The notes under the pieces were generated by a model that was not told where the DNA came from, searched no databases, and saw only the letters and a program-made list of their open reading frames with translations. DNA of 64,000 bases. Origin: Triatoma infestans. Its lineage: Eukaryota > Arthropoda > Insecta > Hemiptera > Reduviidae. Below are positions 20,990 through 32,556 of this stretch, piece after piece. The position numbers were made by a program, and so were the translations under genes. The DNA lies in assembly GCA_011037195.1 (NCBI GenBank), contig JAAEAF010003586.1:22261-86260 (forward strand). Reading direction: 5' to 3'. How positions within the stretch are numbered: position 1 is the stretch's first letter; every line of letters begins with the position of its first letter.

Positions 20990-21765
20990 CGCCATTTACA
21001 ATAGATTAGCACAACACTTGGTCTATACAGACGATTTGTTGATTATAGTGCGGACTAAAGCGGCTCTGGAGGGAGTTTTTCAGGAACTGGAAGGAGGTTG
21101 TAAGAAATGCGGTCTGGAAATCAACGAAGAAAAGACCACCCTATACATGCGAAACTCAAGAGGCCCAGTAGCTTGGGGAAGGACAAATCCAGTTGACTTC
21201 CCAACGTCCAGCGTTTTAAATATATAGGGTCACTTATAACTAACAGTAACTATATTACCGCAGAAATCAAGGCGAAAGTAGCGGCAGGAAATAGATGCCT
21301 GTTCACGGTTCAAGGATTTATCCCGGAAGGCTAATGTAATTGCCTAAAGAGAAGGGAAGGATCCTCGGAGTTTGGAAGAGAAAAAGTATTTAGAAGAATA
21401 TTTGGCCAGAAGTGTGTGAATGGCGACTGGAAGATAAGAAAAAAATGAAAAAACTAATGGAATTGTTTGGAGTACCGGATATAGTCGCCCAAATAAATGG
21501 AAAGGGAGGTTGAGATGGTTGGGACACGTGGAAAGGATGCCTGTGGGGAGTTAACCTCGAATATTATTAAATAGGAAACCAGGATGCACAAGAATTCGAG
21601 GGCGCCCTCGACTTAGTTGGTTGCGTGACGTGGAGGAAGACCTCGGTCTGGTTGGTGTAAGAAGATAGCGTCTAAAGGCCGGCAGACCGAAATGAATGGG
21701 GAAAACTTATTGAGGAGGTCCAGGTCCTACTTTAAGGACTGTTGCACCGTATATATAAGTAAGTA
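20990..21765 (+). pseudogene. LINE reverse-transcriptase 3' part (RTE-like endonuclease-RT type)
   Basis: The frame 20,940-21,227 contains QHLVYTDDLLIIVRTKAALE (RT motif C as YTDD) and GLEINEEKTTLYM. Later frames read LRVWKRKVFRRIFGQKCVNG, RLRWLGHVERMPVG, TRIRGRPRLSWLRDVEEDLG and a final WGKLIEEVQVLL. That order (YxDD, EKT, then RWLGHV.RM and RGRP...W..D...DL) is the signature C-terminus of the abundant insect endonuclease-reverse-transcriptase LINEs. It is truncated on the 5' side and has several frameshifts and stops. Confidence 0.85.
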
Positions 21766-22427
21766 ATTTTGTGTACTGCAGTTTGAGAGAGGTGAGTGTT
21801 TCACATTAGAATCTTGAATAAATAATGTATTACAAAAAAGAACATCCAAGCAACATATTTTTGAATTGTGAAGGCATCGCAAGTTATTAACCAAATTTAC
21901 AAATAGAGATAAGTGAATTATTAATTTACTCACAAATCGCCCAGTAAGTTTTCATTATTACCCCCACTCTTCAAGTGCAACTGAATAGATAAATTGTTCA
22001 TAGAAAAGAATTTGAAGTATAACATTGTATCTGAAAATGGCATCTCCCGAAATGTATTTAGTTATTTATTCGTTCTCTTTCTCAGAATAGATTCATATGG
22101 TCCTTATTAGAGACGTGACCAACATTTAAAAATTAAATAAATAAAAAAAAAAAAGCATTCCATTTAAAATAATAATAATAATAAAATAAATATATACGAT
22201 TTATGAATCATGAAAAAAATAAAAATAAAAATGAATACAAACTATTAAATCAAAATTATACTTTACTCTCGCCATTGTGACGTCAGTAATTCGTAGTCTT
22301 AACTTTTATTCCAGCTTTAAGAAGAAGTAAACCAATATACCAGAGCAAAACTTATTATATATTTTAATGATCATAGTTTACTTGTTTACTTTTTAAACTG
22401 TACTGTTTACTTTATATTTGTTGTTTT
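21766..22427. other. AT-rich stretch without recognisable genes
   Basis: Low-complexity AAT/AAAT runs around 22,130-22,200. No supported feature. Confidence 0.4.
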
Positions 22428-22582
22428 TACTTTCTCTTACTCCTAGTAAGAGGAAGTATTGTAATCGTGTCAAATTTTCGATATCGAGTGTTTCACCGGA
22501 AATATCGTTTTGAGGTCCCCTGAGTCCAAAAAAGTGGTGGTTTTTAGCAAATGTCTGTGTGTGGTGTGTGTCCGTGTGTGTG

Positions 22583-22616
<34 letters not shown>

Positions 22617-23452
22617 GAACAGCATAGCTCAAAAACGAAAAACCGTAGAAAGTTGAAATTGATATTCCGTTTAGGTATCACCATGGGATCTGACTGTACG
22701 TTATCTGTCAAAATTCCTCAACCGGAAGTACCACTTTACTAGTTAGATTTTTTACTTTTTTGCGATTTTCTCAAAAATGGCTCCGACGATTTTTTTTAAA
22801 CTCGAAACATCAACCACACATACAAAGAGCTACAACTTTTATTTGAAACATTTCTCCGGAAAAATAAGGGCACTTCTGGGGGAGGGGTGGGGTTAGGTTT
22901 TCATCTAAAGTGCTATTTCAGTTTATTAGACAATTCTGTCATCTAAATAATGTTAATTAGAATTAAATATGTTGTTGAAATTCCGAGTTTGAAAAAAATC
23001 GGATAACCGGAAGTGCGTTTACTTTACCACTTTACTAAATGATTTATTCACTTTTTCGCAATTTTCTCAAAAATGGCTCTGACGATTTTTTTGAAACTTC
23101 GTATATAAACTAAACATGCAAAGATCTACAACTTTTATCTAAAACATTTCTCTGGAAAAATTTCTTTTAAGAGCACTTTTAGGGGAGGGGTGGGGGTTAG
23201 ATTTTCATCAAAGTGGTATCCTAGTTCATTATACAATTCTATCAGTCATCCAAACATAATTAGTTAGAAATAAATAGATGGCTGAAATTCCGAGTTTCAA
23301 GAAAATTAGTAAACCGGAAGTGCGCTTTTACTGAACAGTTTTTTCAGTTTTCGGACGAATTTCATTAAATTTGGTACACAAAGTATAAAATTTGTCAATT
23401 ATCATTTTGAGAACTGGAGTAAGAGAAAGTTGTGTGAGTGTTTCACACCAGA
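22428..23452 (-). mobile_element. Family A copy, full length
   Basis: Reverse orientation from the 3' hairpin (TACTTTCTCTTACTCC, AGTAAGAGG) to the 5' hairpin ending CACACCAGA. The microsatellite reads TG with variant GTGGTGTGTGTCC units (22,553-22,610). Both G-rich cores are present: 22,868-22,895 with GGGGG, GGGG and GGGG runs, and 23,181-23,197. At 1,025 bp it is complete at both ends. Confidence 0.9.
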
Positions 23453-23699
23453 TTTTTTTTTTTAACTTTAACTGAAAATAATTATTAAAATACTATTAGT
23501 TCCTCAGAGGACTTTATTTGAAGACGTAACATCAACTTGTAAATTGGCCAGTACGAGCTTTATAGTTAATGAATACTTTCATCCTTTCACATTGCCTCCA
23601 CTTTTTTTTGTAAAAAAAAAAAAAAAAATTAAAATATTAAATATAAAATAAAAAAATATTGATTTTTTTATTTTGCTTACAATAATACATTTTGATAAT

Positions 23700-24640
23700 T
23701 TTTTTACCTTCTCTTACTCCTTGGGAAAGAGGAAGTATTACGATCGTGACAGATTCTCGAAATTAAATTCTCTTTCCCTGAATATGAAAAGAAAAATGTT
23801 TTTAGCTAATTCGTCTGTCTATGTGTATTTGTTAATAGAATATCTCAATAAGAAAAGTCGCAGGAAGTTCTGGTATTCTGTTTAGGAATATAACGGAAGT
23901 GAGAAGGAAAGAGAATTAGAGAGAATGAATTTAGTAATGAGATTAGAAATAAAGTAGATGATGTGCTGAATACTGTATAATAAATAGAACACACACACTG
24001 CAAGGACTTTATAGTTAAATAGAAGTTAGGTAATGAAAGAATAATAAAGAGACAGACTGGCTGAGTAATATGATGTATTGTTGTAAAAAACTGTCGTAAA
24101 AACTGTGCTGAACTGTTTCCTGCTGTCGCTCTATTTATATGAATCAAACTTTCCACTTCCTAATCTGGCATAGGTGAGGAGTAACTAACTTTTGATTCAT
24201 TTTATGTCTGCTTCTTCGCTTTTCGGATCCTATGTATCTTTAATAATTCCGGATCCCATTACCGGAACTACTACAGTATCAGTCACGAAGGTTTTAATGA
24301 GTAAAAATCCATCAAGCGGAAGTATGACTTTAATGAATATTTTTTCCTTTACAGTTTTTCATAGTTTTCTCGAAACCGCCCCTCCCCCCCCAACGATTTC
24401 TTTCTTTAAACTTCGTATACAATGTATACACATAAATATTTCCACACATTTATTAGAAACATTTTCCGGGGAAAATTGGTTTTAGGGGGGGGGGAGGAGG
24501 AATAGTAGCGTTATGCTATTCTCTAAAGTACCAGTTCAGTAGAATATGTGATTTTTATCACCTTCATAATAATTAATACATATTGGAATCGCTGATAGAA
24601 TTCAATATTTGTAGAAATTCGATAACTTTTTATTTGCAAC
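23700..24640 (-). mobile_element. Family B copy split by an LTR-like insertion
   Basis: The left part (23,700-23,898) has a diverged 3' hairpin (CTCTTACTCCTTGGGAAAGAGG) and GTATTACGATCGTGACAG. The right part (24,263-24,640) has CATCAAGCGGAAGTATGACT, a pyrimidine tract, CGATTTCTTTCTTTAAACTT, a G-rich core near 24,485 and a decayed module. The order agrees with the family B pieces at 4.1 kb and 38.9 kb. Confidence 0.65.
23899..24262 (-). mobile_element. LTR-like repeat (solo), 364 bp with 5-bp target duplication
   Basis: Reading leftward it starts GTAATGGGATCCGG and contains the TATA-like ATATAAATAGAGCGAC and the GTTCTATT region, ending CCTTTCCTTCTCAC. CGGAA occurs immediately on both sides (23,894-23,898 and 24,263-24,267), the 5-bp duplication expected of an integrase. 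Solo LTR is the best reading; a short non-autonomous DNA element is the alternative, since no internal genes accompany any copy here. Confidence 0.65.
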
Positions 24641-24659
24641 ATTAAACAAAAACAAAAAG

Positions 24660-25628
24660 TCTGGTGTGAAACACTCATACAACTTTCTCTTACTCCAATT
24701 CTCACAATTATAATTGACAAATTTTATAGTTTGTGAACCAAATTTAACAAATTCGTCGAAAACTAACAAAACTGTTCAGTAAAAGTGCACTTCCGGTTTA
24801 TTAATTTTCTTGGAACTCGGAATTTTGGCCACCTATTTATTTCTAATTAATTTTGTTTGTATGATAGAATTGTATAATCAACTATGATAGCACTTTACAG
24901 GAAACTGTAACCCCACCCCTCCCCAAAAAGTGCCCTTAGATGAATTTTCCCAGAGAAATGTTTTAAATAAATGATGTAGATCTTTGCATGTTTAGTTTTT
25001 TATTATAAGTTTCAAGAAAATTGTCGGAGCCATTTTTGAGAAAATCGCGAAAAACTGAAAAAAAATCATTTCGTAAAGTGGTAAAGTAAACGCATTTTCA
25101 GTTATCCGATTTTTTTCAAAACTCGGAATTTCAACAACATATTCAATTCTAATTAACATTATTTAGATGGCAGAATTGTCTAATAAACTGAAATAGCACT
25201 TTAGATGAAAACCTAACCCCACCAGCTCGCCCAGAAGTGCCCTAAAATGCATTTTTCTGGAGAAATGTTTCAAATAAAAGTTTTAGCTCTTTGTATGTGT
25301 AGTTGATATACCAAGTTTGAAGAAAATCGTTGGAGCCATTTTTGAGAAAATTGCAAAAAAGTAAAAAAATCTATCTAGTAAAGTGCTACTTCCGGTGGAG
25401 AAATTTTGACAGATAATGTACTGTCAGATCCCATGGTGATACCTAAACGGAATAACAAGTTTCAATTTTCTACGGTTTTTTCATTTTTGAGCTATGCTGT
25501 AATACCATTTGCTAAAAAACACTTTTTTGGACTCAGGGGACTTCAAAACGGATATTTTCGGTAAAAACTCAATATCGGAAATTTGATACGATTATAATAC
25601 TTCCTCTTACTAGGAGTAAGAGAAAGTA
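24660..25628 (+). mobile_element. Family A copy, full length
   Basis: Starts TCTGGTGTGAAACACTCAT and ends TAGGAGTAAGAGAAAGTA. Both modules are complete. The CA microsatellite is almost entirely lost (TGCTGTAATACCATTTGC), an informative variant that shows the microsatellite is dispensable for recognising the family. Confidence 0.9.
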
Positions 25629-25689
25629 AAAATTCAAATGCTCTCTGTCATATGATAGTTGCAACATGCAGTCGGCCCCCCCTACGTGT

Positions 25690-25790
25690 TTCACTCCCGC
25701 CCCCGAAAGTATTGCGATCGTTGGAGATTTTCGAAAATTAATTTTCTCCGGAAATGCTAGAAAAATCGCATGAATCTGAAATCTGATATT
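25690..25790 (-). repeat. Family B 3'-end scrap
   Basis: GAAAGTATTGCGATCGTTGG and TTTTCTCCGGAAATG resemble the inner flank of the family 3' hairpin. No terminus remains. Confidence 0.45.
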
Positions 25791-26443
25791 TTGTATTATT
25801 TATTTACTTGAGCCTTATTAAGCTGAGGTTTTAGTTTAATTTTTGCTTTGTTGTTCTCCCGCTCCCCAATTTTTTTTTTTTTTTTAATTTTTATTGTAAT
25901 TTACAACAGCAAATCTTGATAAAATAAAAAAAATCTTGATAGGAATGCAGAATTCTTATTACAACAGTAATATGTACAAAGAGAGAGAGAGTAAGTAACA
26001 AATAGAATTTAGAATTAAGTAATTCAATTAATATCCAGTCAAAACAATTCATTTAAATTATCTTAAAAATTAATTTAAAAGCAGCAAATGTTAAACAGTC
26101 AAGAGGAATACCAAATATCCTATATATATTTATCCTATATATATATATATATTAGAGAAAGTAAAAATTAATTAAAACGTTGATAAATTTTATATGAATG
26201 AATAGGGGGGCCACGTGTTTATCATAATCTTTTGCACATTAACTAATTCTTATCTTTAAATCGGGAATAGCCGTAAAAATTATTCACATTTATAAAACAT
26301 GTGATAAAACTAATATGACCCTGTTCAAAAATATTTTGGATGAATAATAAATAAAGAATATATATTTTCATTTTCACTTATTGTTGTAGGAGAGAATGCC
26401 TTAATAATTTTGGGATCTAGTACTTCTTTTTTTTCAAAAGGGA
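25791..26443. other. AT-rich stretch without recognisable genes
   Basis: Poly-T, TATATA runs and an isolated ATTAGAGAAAGTAAAAATT at 26,149, perhaps a family end. No supported gene. Confidence 0.4.
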
Positions 26444-26662
26444 GGGGAATAGCTAAGTGGTTAGCGCACTGGACTCCTACGCGGAGGACCCGGGTTCGAG
26501 TCCAGCTATGCTACCCTTAAATTTTTATTTCCTAGGAGCTTCTACAGCACTTTGTCCGGTGATGGACTGTGTTGTCTGTAACGATAGAACACTGTCTGGA
26601 GGCCGGCAGTGCACTGAGAAGGCTCGGGGCGCTAATGATCGTAGATGTTGACGCGCCTTAAA
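26444..26662 (+). mobile_element. SINE1 (tRNA-derived)
   Basis: The head has RNA polymerase III box A (TAGCTAAGTGGTTAGCGC) and box B (GGGTTCGAGTCC) spaced as in a tRNA. A body with a short stem follows (GTCCGGTGATGGAC...AACACTGTCTGGAGGCCGG), then TGCACTGAGAAGG and an A-rich tail. It is the most complete copy of the family in this window, which has six. The tRNA half no longer folds into a full cloverleaf because the acceptor stem is open. Confidence 0.88.
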
Positions 26663-26689
26663 TTAAAAAAAAATAAATTAAAAAAACAC

Positions 26690-27785
26690 TATTCTGTATA
26701 AAATTAACTAAATAAAATTTGCAAAAAAAAAACAAACATTCTTTCACGCTAGTCATCTTTAACATTCATATTTTGAATTAAAGAAATATTTCAAAAATTT
26801 TTGATATTATTTAATTTTAAGAAAGCATATCTCGTCTAAATTAAAAAACGTTAGAACTGAATTTTGATCACCTATTTAAAATTTATAAAAAAAAAAAAAA
26901 ATTTAGTCAAATGTCAAATTTTGTTAGGAGGCTGAGAAAACTTCTAATAAGTTCTCCTGTCCAAATTTTGCATTGACTACAAGTACTTTTGGTTTTTTTA
27001 TCATCTCAACTTTTCACTTAAATAATGTTTATCAGAAAAACAAAATGTGCAGATTCTAGAGGATTATTCCAGTGGAACAGATGGGATGCAGAAAGGATAA
27101 AGGTCCACGCTATTATCACTTAATTAGACTAGGAGACCCTGGTCAGTTAATGCTTTCATTTAATATTTTAATATCATATCTTCATGTTTAAAGATGTTTA
27201 ATGTTAGTAAATTCAGCCGAAAATAGTTGTCTACATCTCTACTTTGTGACTCTTGTAAATTATTGTGCCCTTAAGAGGCAGGGGAGATCAAATACACTTG
27301 GTTTTTACAGGTTAAGAAATGCCTCAAATGCATCTCAGTGGAAGATTTGGGTTCTCTAGTCAAAGTTAAGAAAAAACATTAAAATAATTTTAAAAAGATA
27401 TAAAAATTATTTAGTTTAAGCCAACTTAGAAAGAGTCTTAAAAGTCAATCTTTTAATATACTTTGGAATAGTGCAATGTTGTTTGAATGAAGCTCAAAAA
27501 TATCTTCAAAGTTCTATTCATTTTAAATTCATTAAAATTTATGCCCAAATAAAACTTTCTGGCCTTTATCTTATCAAACTTATCTTCAATAAAATTACCA
27601 ATAAAATTAATCCAAAAAACACTTTGCCTTTTATGTAATTTAAACGAACCAGAATAAATTTAAAGTGTCCAATATACAAGGTATTTATTTAGAAAATAGG
27701 TTAAATATAACCGTAGAAAAGGATGATAATTTTCAAATTTGTTTATAATAATTCGTTATTTCAATTTATCACGCTATAATTGTAT
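26690..27785. other. AT-rich stretch without recognisable genes
   Basis: About 1.1 kb of very AT-rich DNA. Short frames only and no family recognised. Confidence 0.4.
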
Positions 27786-27961
27786 CATGTAAATAATATT
27801 AAATAGAATTAAAATATACTATTAAAATATTCTGAGTTTGAATAAAATCGGGTTAACCGGAAGTGCGTTTCTATTGAATAGTTTTCTTTCCCTCCAGTTT
27901 TCTTACATTTTTTCTCGACAACGGTTTTAACAATTTTCTATTAATATATCGACTAAACATA

Positions 27962-30066
27962 GAATAGAATAGAAGCGGGGGGGGCGGGAGCCTCATTCCA
28001 CTGCGACCTACAAGTCGAGGTCTATTGTGGATCCCCTTAAGTTACAGAACAGCCCCCAGCTTTGCCTCCTAATCAATCCTAGCAAAGCAGAGAGCGGCTC
28101 CGTCATGAAGCTTCCAGGTTCGGGATTGCCCGTCCCCAATCCTCGCCAGGCCGGCGCACTCACAAAGGATGTGCGCCGGGGTCTCCTCCTCTACCTTGCA
28201 GAATCGGCATACCGCACTATCCGCAAGTTGTAGGTGGTGCATGTGTCTATTCAGCCTACAATGCCCTGTTAGTAGACCCACAATTAACCTTATATCCCTT
28301 CGGGTCTGGCTCAGTAGGTCTCTGGTAAATTTAGGCAAATGTCTTTTGATGAAGAGCTTTGGCTGCCTCTGTCCTGGTGTTCTCTCCCACCAACGCAGAC
28401 GCTGTTCTTCTATCCAACCCCTGATAGAAGTTCTGATGAGACTCCTGGAGAAGAGGCAGAAGGGTTCGGGGCCTATAAAGGTATCCTGCGAACCCTCCCT
28501 CGCTAGGGCATCCGCCCTCTCGTTGCCCAGGAACCCCGCATGTCCCGGCACCCAGGCGAGTGTCAGTTTATTCCGAGTACCCACCTCGGTGAGGGCAAGT
28601 AGGCAGTCCCACACCAGTCTTGAGATTATTTGGTGTGAGGAAAGTGCCCTTCAGGGCTGCCTGACTGTCGGAGTATATGGCCACTCTTCTACCCACTATC
28701 CTTTGCCTTATAATTTCCCTAGCGCAGAGTTGTAACACCACGACTTCAGCCTGAAAGACCGTGGCGTACTTCCCTAGGCTGGCCTTAATTTTAACTTTAA
28801 GCCTGCCCCCGTAGACCCCAGCTCCGACCCCAGTCGGAGTTTTGGATCCATCTGTATACCAGATCGAGTTACCGAACAGGGGTGGGTCGCAGCCCCATTC
28901 GCCTCTGCTCGGTATGACAATATGGAAGTTCCTTTCGAAGAAATGCTTAGGAACCATCCTGTCCTTTGGCATCCCCAGAAGATAGTCCGCCTTGATTTCC
29001 TCAATCAACCTCTGGTTATTACGATCATGCCTAGAGGTGATGGGAGGCGGCCCCTGCAGGAGCCTATGTATTCCCATTCTGGCTTCGCCTAGAACGAGAA
29101 TGTGTAATGGTGGCAGATTGAGGAGGACTTCCAACGCCGCAGTCGGGGTGGTCTTCATGGCCCCCGTGGAACCCAGGCATGCTCGCCTTTGGATCCCACC
29201 AAGCCTTTCCTCCGCCCCCTTCTGCAGCGTTTTGGTCCACCAAACTACCGACCCATATGTAACCATGGGTCTGATGATCCTGGTGTAGATCCATAGTGAC
29301 AAACTTGGGCGCAAGCCCCAGTTCCTCCCACAAAGCCGTCTGCATCTATTAAATGACGCATCGGCTCTGTGAGAAATTTTGTCAATGTGTTGATTCCAAG
29401 TGAGTCTTCGGTCGAAAGTAACACCAAGGTACTTAGCCTCCGTCGCAAATGGAATCGGGGTGTGCCCAAGTAATGGAGGCCTAAGGCCTTCCAACTTGTG
29501 GCGCAATGTGAAAGGAACTATTACGGCTTTATGGGGGTTTATGGACAAGTCCTCCTCCCTACACCAGTTCCTAACCAGGTTTAGAGCTGCTTGCACCCGC
29601 TCTGCAATCGTAGTAGGGTATTTGCCTCTTACCACGATCGCCAAATCATCTGCGTAGCCTAGACAGTCAAAGCCAGCCGCAGACAGTTGGTGGAGGAGGT
29701 CATCAACGACCAAAGTCCACATCAGAGGGGACAAAACCCCTCCCTGTGGACACCCCCTCCCTACTTTTACCCTAAGGGTGGTCTGGCCTATTGTCGAAAT
29801 ATTAATTCGATTACTTAGGCCAGACCCCATCCAGCCGTATAACAGTGCTGGTACTCCTCTTTTATGTAGAGAATTGATGACCGAGGTGCGCGAGACATTA
29901 TTGAATGCGCCCTCAGTGTCCAAAAAGGTGGCTACCTTTCCTCCAAGGATTTTGATAGCAGCCTGTTAAGATAATCCAGTGCGGCCTCAGCCGACCTACC
30001 TGATAAGCGTATTGGCGGGCACTTAGGGGGTTTACACACAAGACCTCATCCCTAATATATCTGTCC
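27962..30066 (-). mobile_element. LOA/I-like LINE, 5'-truncated, 14-bp target-site duplication
   Basis: The insertion is bounded by the direct repeat ATCGACTAAACATA at 27,948-27,961 and 30,067-30,080. The 3' end (left) is a short (TTCTA)n tail with no poly-A, as in LOA/I-group elements. The 5' end (right) is truncated inside the RT domain. It is the longest LINE in the window, markedly GC-richer than its surroundings, with 2.1 kb of nearly open coding sequence, which points to a rather recent insertion. Confidence 0.92.
28069..30050 (-). pseudogene. LOA/I-like LINE ORF2: reverse transcriptase and RNase H
   Basis: Reading leftward, a frame upstream of 29,923 carries ARQYAYQVGRSAEAALDYL, followed by a frame change. 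From 29,923, DTEGAFNNVSRTSVINSLH is RT motif A, GRGCPQGGVLSPLMWTLVVD motif B, and GYADDLAIVV motif C with both catalytic Asp. YLGVTFDRRLTWNQHI is the thumb-side block. RNase H begins WYTDGSKTPTGVGAGVYGG, then AEVVVLQLCAREI and IYSDSQAALKG. A frameshift near 28,640 moves to the frame 28,614-28,069, with LAWVPGHAGFLGNERADALAREGS and the zinc-like CRFCKVEEETPAHILCEC. Only about two frameshifts separate it from a continuous frame. The N-terminal endonuclease is absent. Confidence 0.93.
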
Positions 30067-30321
30067 ATCGACTAAACATACACAGCCACACTTTTATTTG
30101 AAACATTTCTCCAGAAAAATTCATTTGAAGTGGTTTAACTATACAATTCTGTAAATAATATTAATTACAATTAAATTCTATGCATTTTTACCAAAAATTA
30201 TTTCAGTTTTCTACGATTTTATCCATAAAAAAACACCGACGAATTTCATTAAATTTATTTCAACTATGAATACAGAGACGTATATTTTTTTATTGGGAAT
30301 TTTTATTCGAAGAAAGTGCAT

Positions 30322-31318
30322 CCCTCTACCTGCTATATGATCCTAAAATCATACCTGTCTGATCGTTCCTTCTGGGTTCGTTCTGGCTCCTCCAGATCTC
30401 TATCTATACCGGGGGGTTCCCCAAGGTAGTGTCCTTGCTCCTCTCCTATATATTTACTATACTGCAGATATCCCTTCCCACCCAGAAACAATCCTTCACT
30501 CTTACGCTGATGACACATGTGTTATTGCTCCAAATCACGATCCTGTTTTCGCTTCCCGTGCCCTACAATCCTATATCATCATCTCTCTACAAGACTGCCT
30601 TATCCGGTGGAGAATAAAGGTCAATCCCACTAAAAGTAAATGCATTTCCTTCACACACCGTCGCGCTACTCTCCCGCCCATCCTCCTTCGTGGGACAATA
30701 ATACCAACCGGCCAACAAAGTCCATTATTTAGGACTTTATCTAGACAAATAAAGATTCACTTGGAATCCGCATACACGATTAAAAAAAGACTTGAACTAA
30801 ACAGACGTTAAAACGACTTCTAAACTTCTCTCGAGATTACTTGACCGACGCTTTAAACTTTCCCTTGAAAACAAAAGACTTATCAAAGCATTCCAACTCT
30901 TATCGCATTCAAGCTTTTCACTCTAAAATCCTCAGAAGAATTACCAATACCCCGTTTCATGTTTCTAACAACCTAACCCATCACACTGACCTCAAAATCC
31001 TTTTTGTCCATCAGTTAATAAAAAGCACGTTACAAAAAAAATTCCATGTCTTCATGACAATCAACCATTCTAACCGTTTAGTCCCAAAAACTCTCTTCTC
31101 TTTGTATCTCACACAACCCTTCGAGGAGACTAAAACGATACTGGCCCAGTGACCCATCTAACTTCATGTTAGCATTTTTTAGTAATAATTAGGCAGTAGC
31201 TCAACTGGAAGGCATCTCCTAACAAGACTATGAAGCCCTTTTATGTGACTATCATTATATTCACTTATTATACTGGTCTGTATAGTAAATTTCATTATAA
31301 ATAAAAATAAAAATAAAA
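30322..31318 (+). mobile_element. Jockey-type LINE, 5'-truncated, 9-bp target-site duplication
   Basis: Bounded by AAAGTGCAT at 30,313-30,321 and 31,319-31,327. It starts inside RT and ends in a TAAAAATAAAAATAAAA tail typical of Jockey elements. The 3' part includes a few hundred bases after the coding region. It sits in the same family A/B copy as the LOA LINE. Confidence 0.82.
30334..31152 (+). pseudogene. Jockey reverse transcriptase C-terminal part, decayed
   Basis: Frames in order: YMILKSYLSDRSFWV; a motif B remnant with GGSPRCLAPLLYIYYTADIP after a frame change (GVPQGSVLAPLLY expected); HSYADDTCVIAPNHDPVFAS with motif C intact; WRIKVNPTKSKCISFTHRR; a decayed YLGL..D block; and the C-terminal frame 30,841-31,152 (IQAFHSKILRRITNTPFHVS, HTDLKILFVHQL). 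Several frameshifts and stops interrupt it. The YADDT and NPTKSK motifs with the RIQAFQSKILR-type tail place it in the Jockey clade. Confidence 0.87.
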
Positions 31319-31400
31319 AAAGTGCATTTAAAGAAGATTTAGGAGAGGGATCATTTTAATAAGTTTAGATTCTTAAATTGATATAAAATTGTACACATTT

Positions 31401-32156
31401 AGTACAAAATTATAATTTAGAGGAAAAAATCTTCAATAAACATTAAATTTCACAACACATATTTCAATATTTTATTTTCGTCTAATTCAATTAAATATTC
31501 CCAGTATTCATAGTTGTTTACATTGTTATTGTTTTAAACTTTACTTTTATGGTTAAGACTTAACAACACTGCTGTACAAAGGAGCTGTATTGTTATTATT
31601 GAAACTTTCATTTAATTTAATTATATTGAACACTAATGTAATTATTTCTACGGTGAATTAAAAATAGTACTGACAGACTGACTCAACTGATTCAACAAAG
31701 TATTGCTTTTAAGTTTAAACTTGAAAGTTCAATTTTTTTTTTTTTTAAAAAGTAATAATATAAAATAATAAAGAACCCATTTCTTTGTAAAGTGTATTTA
31801 TTTTATATAACTTTTGTTTCATATACAAAATTTTAAAAGAAAAAAAGATTAAAAATATACAGACCAAAAATGGTCAAAACTGTATTTAATATTAACCATT
31901 TTTAGTAAAAAACAAAAGATCTTTTAACAATGGTTTAATTTCAGTTTTATAAATAAAACAATGTATTCGATTGGAATTTTGTTTTTATTTAATTAATTTG
32001 AGTGAAAATAATAATATATTTTTTTTCATTGGATGCTTAGTACATAGTAAATGATCTTAGTAAGTAGCGAAATGTGAAGTTTTTATAGCTATTCTATAAA
32101 GATCAGAAAAGTATATTCTAATCTCTGCTTTTAAAAAAGAAGTATTAGATTTTTAC
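31401..32156. other. AT-rich stretch without recognisable genes
   Basis: No feature seen beyond A/T runs. Confidence 0.4.
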
Positions 32157-32556
32157 TTTCTCTTACTCCTAGTAAGAGGAAGTATTGTAATCGTGCCAAA
32201 TTTTCGATATCGAGTTTTCACCGGAAATATCCGTTTTGAGGTCCCCTGAGTCCATAAAAGTGGTTTTTATAACATGGTCTGGTGTATGCATGTGAATAGC
32301 ATAGTTCAAAAACGAAAAACCGTAGAAAGTTGGAACTTGATATTCCGTTTAGGTATCACCATGGGATCTAACGGTACTCAACCGGAAGTACCACTTTACT
32401 AGTTTTTTTATTTTTTTTACTTTTTTGTGATTTTCTCAAAAATGGCTCCAACAATTTTCTTGAAACTTGGTATCAGCAGCACCGTTAACCTTTTCTTTAA
32501 ACTATCTTACAATGATTTTCTTTAAATTTGGAATGTTTACTGTTAAATTAATTAAT
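32157..32556 (-). mobile_element. Family A 3' half fused to another family segment
   Basis: The 3' hairpin at 32,157 is followed by the normal flank to about 32,455. Then comes GGTATCAGCAGCACCGTTAACC and CTATCTTACAATGATTTTC, a segment that also precedes the hairpins at 33,646 and 40,222. The join CAGCAGCACCG... therefore predates the tandem duplication. Confidence 0.7.

Larger units (their letters stand above)
27786..31400 (-). mobile_element. Old family A/B copy split by two LINE insertions
   Basis: Host pieces lie at 27,786-27,961 (ATCGGGTTAACCGGAAGTGC, ACGGTTTTAACAATTTTCT), 30,067-30,321 (CTTTTATTTGAAACATTTCTCC, GACGAATTTCATTAAATTTA) and 31,319-31,400 (CATTTAAAGAAGATTTAGG). They align in order to one reverse copy once both LINEs are removed. 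This gives a relative chronology: family copy first, then two independent LINE insertions. Confidence 0.75.

Noticed and set aside
26450..26520. Possible functional tRNA genes at the SINE heads
   Set aside because: Pol III boxes are present, but acceptor stems do not pair, the anticodon arm is irregular, and the same heads occur with a common downstream body at several sites.
28169..28735. A 188-codon forward frame in the LOA LINE
   Set aside because: Antisense shadow of the RNase H/C-terminal frames.
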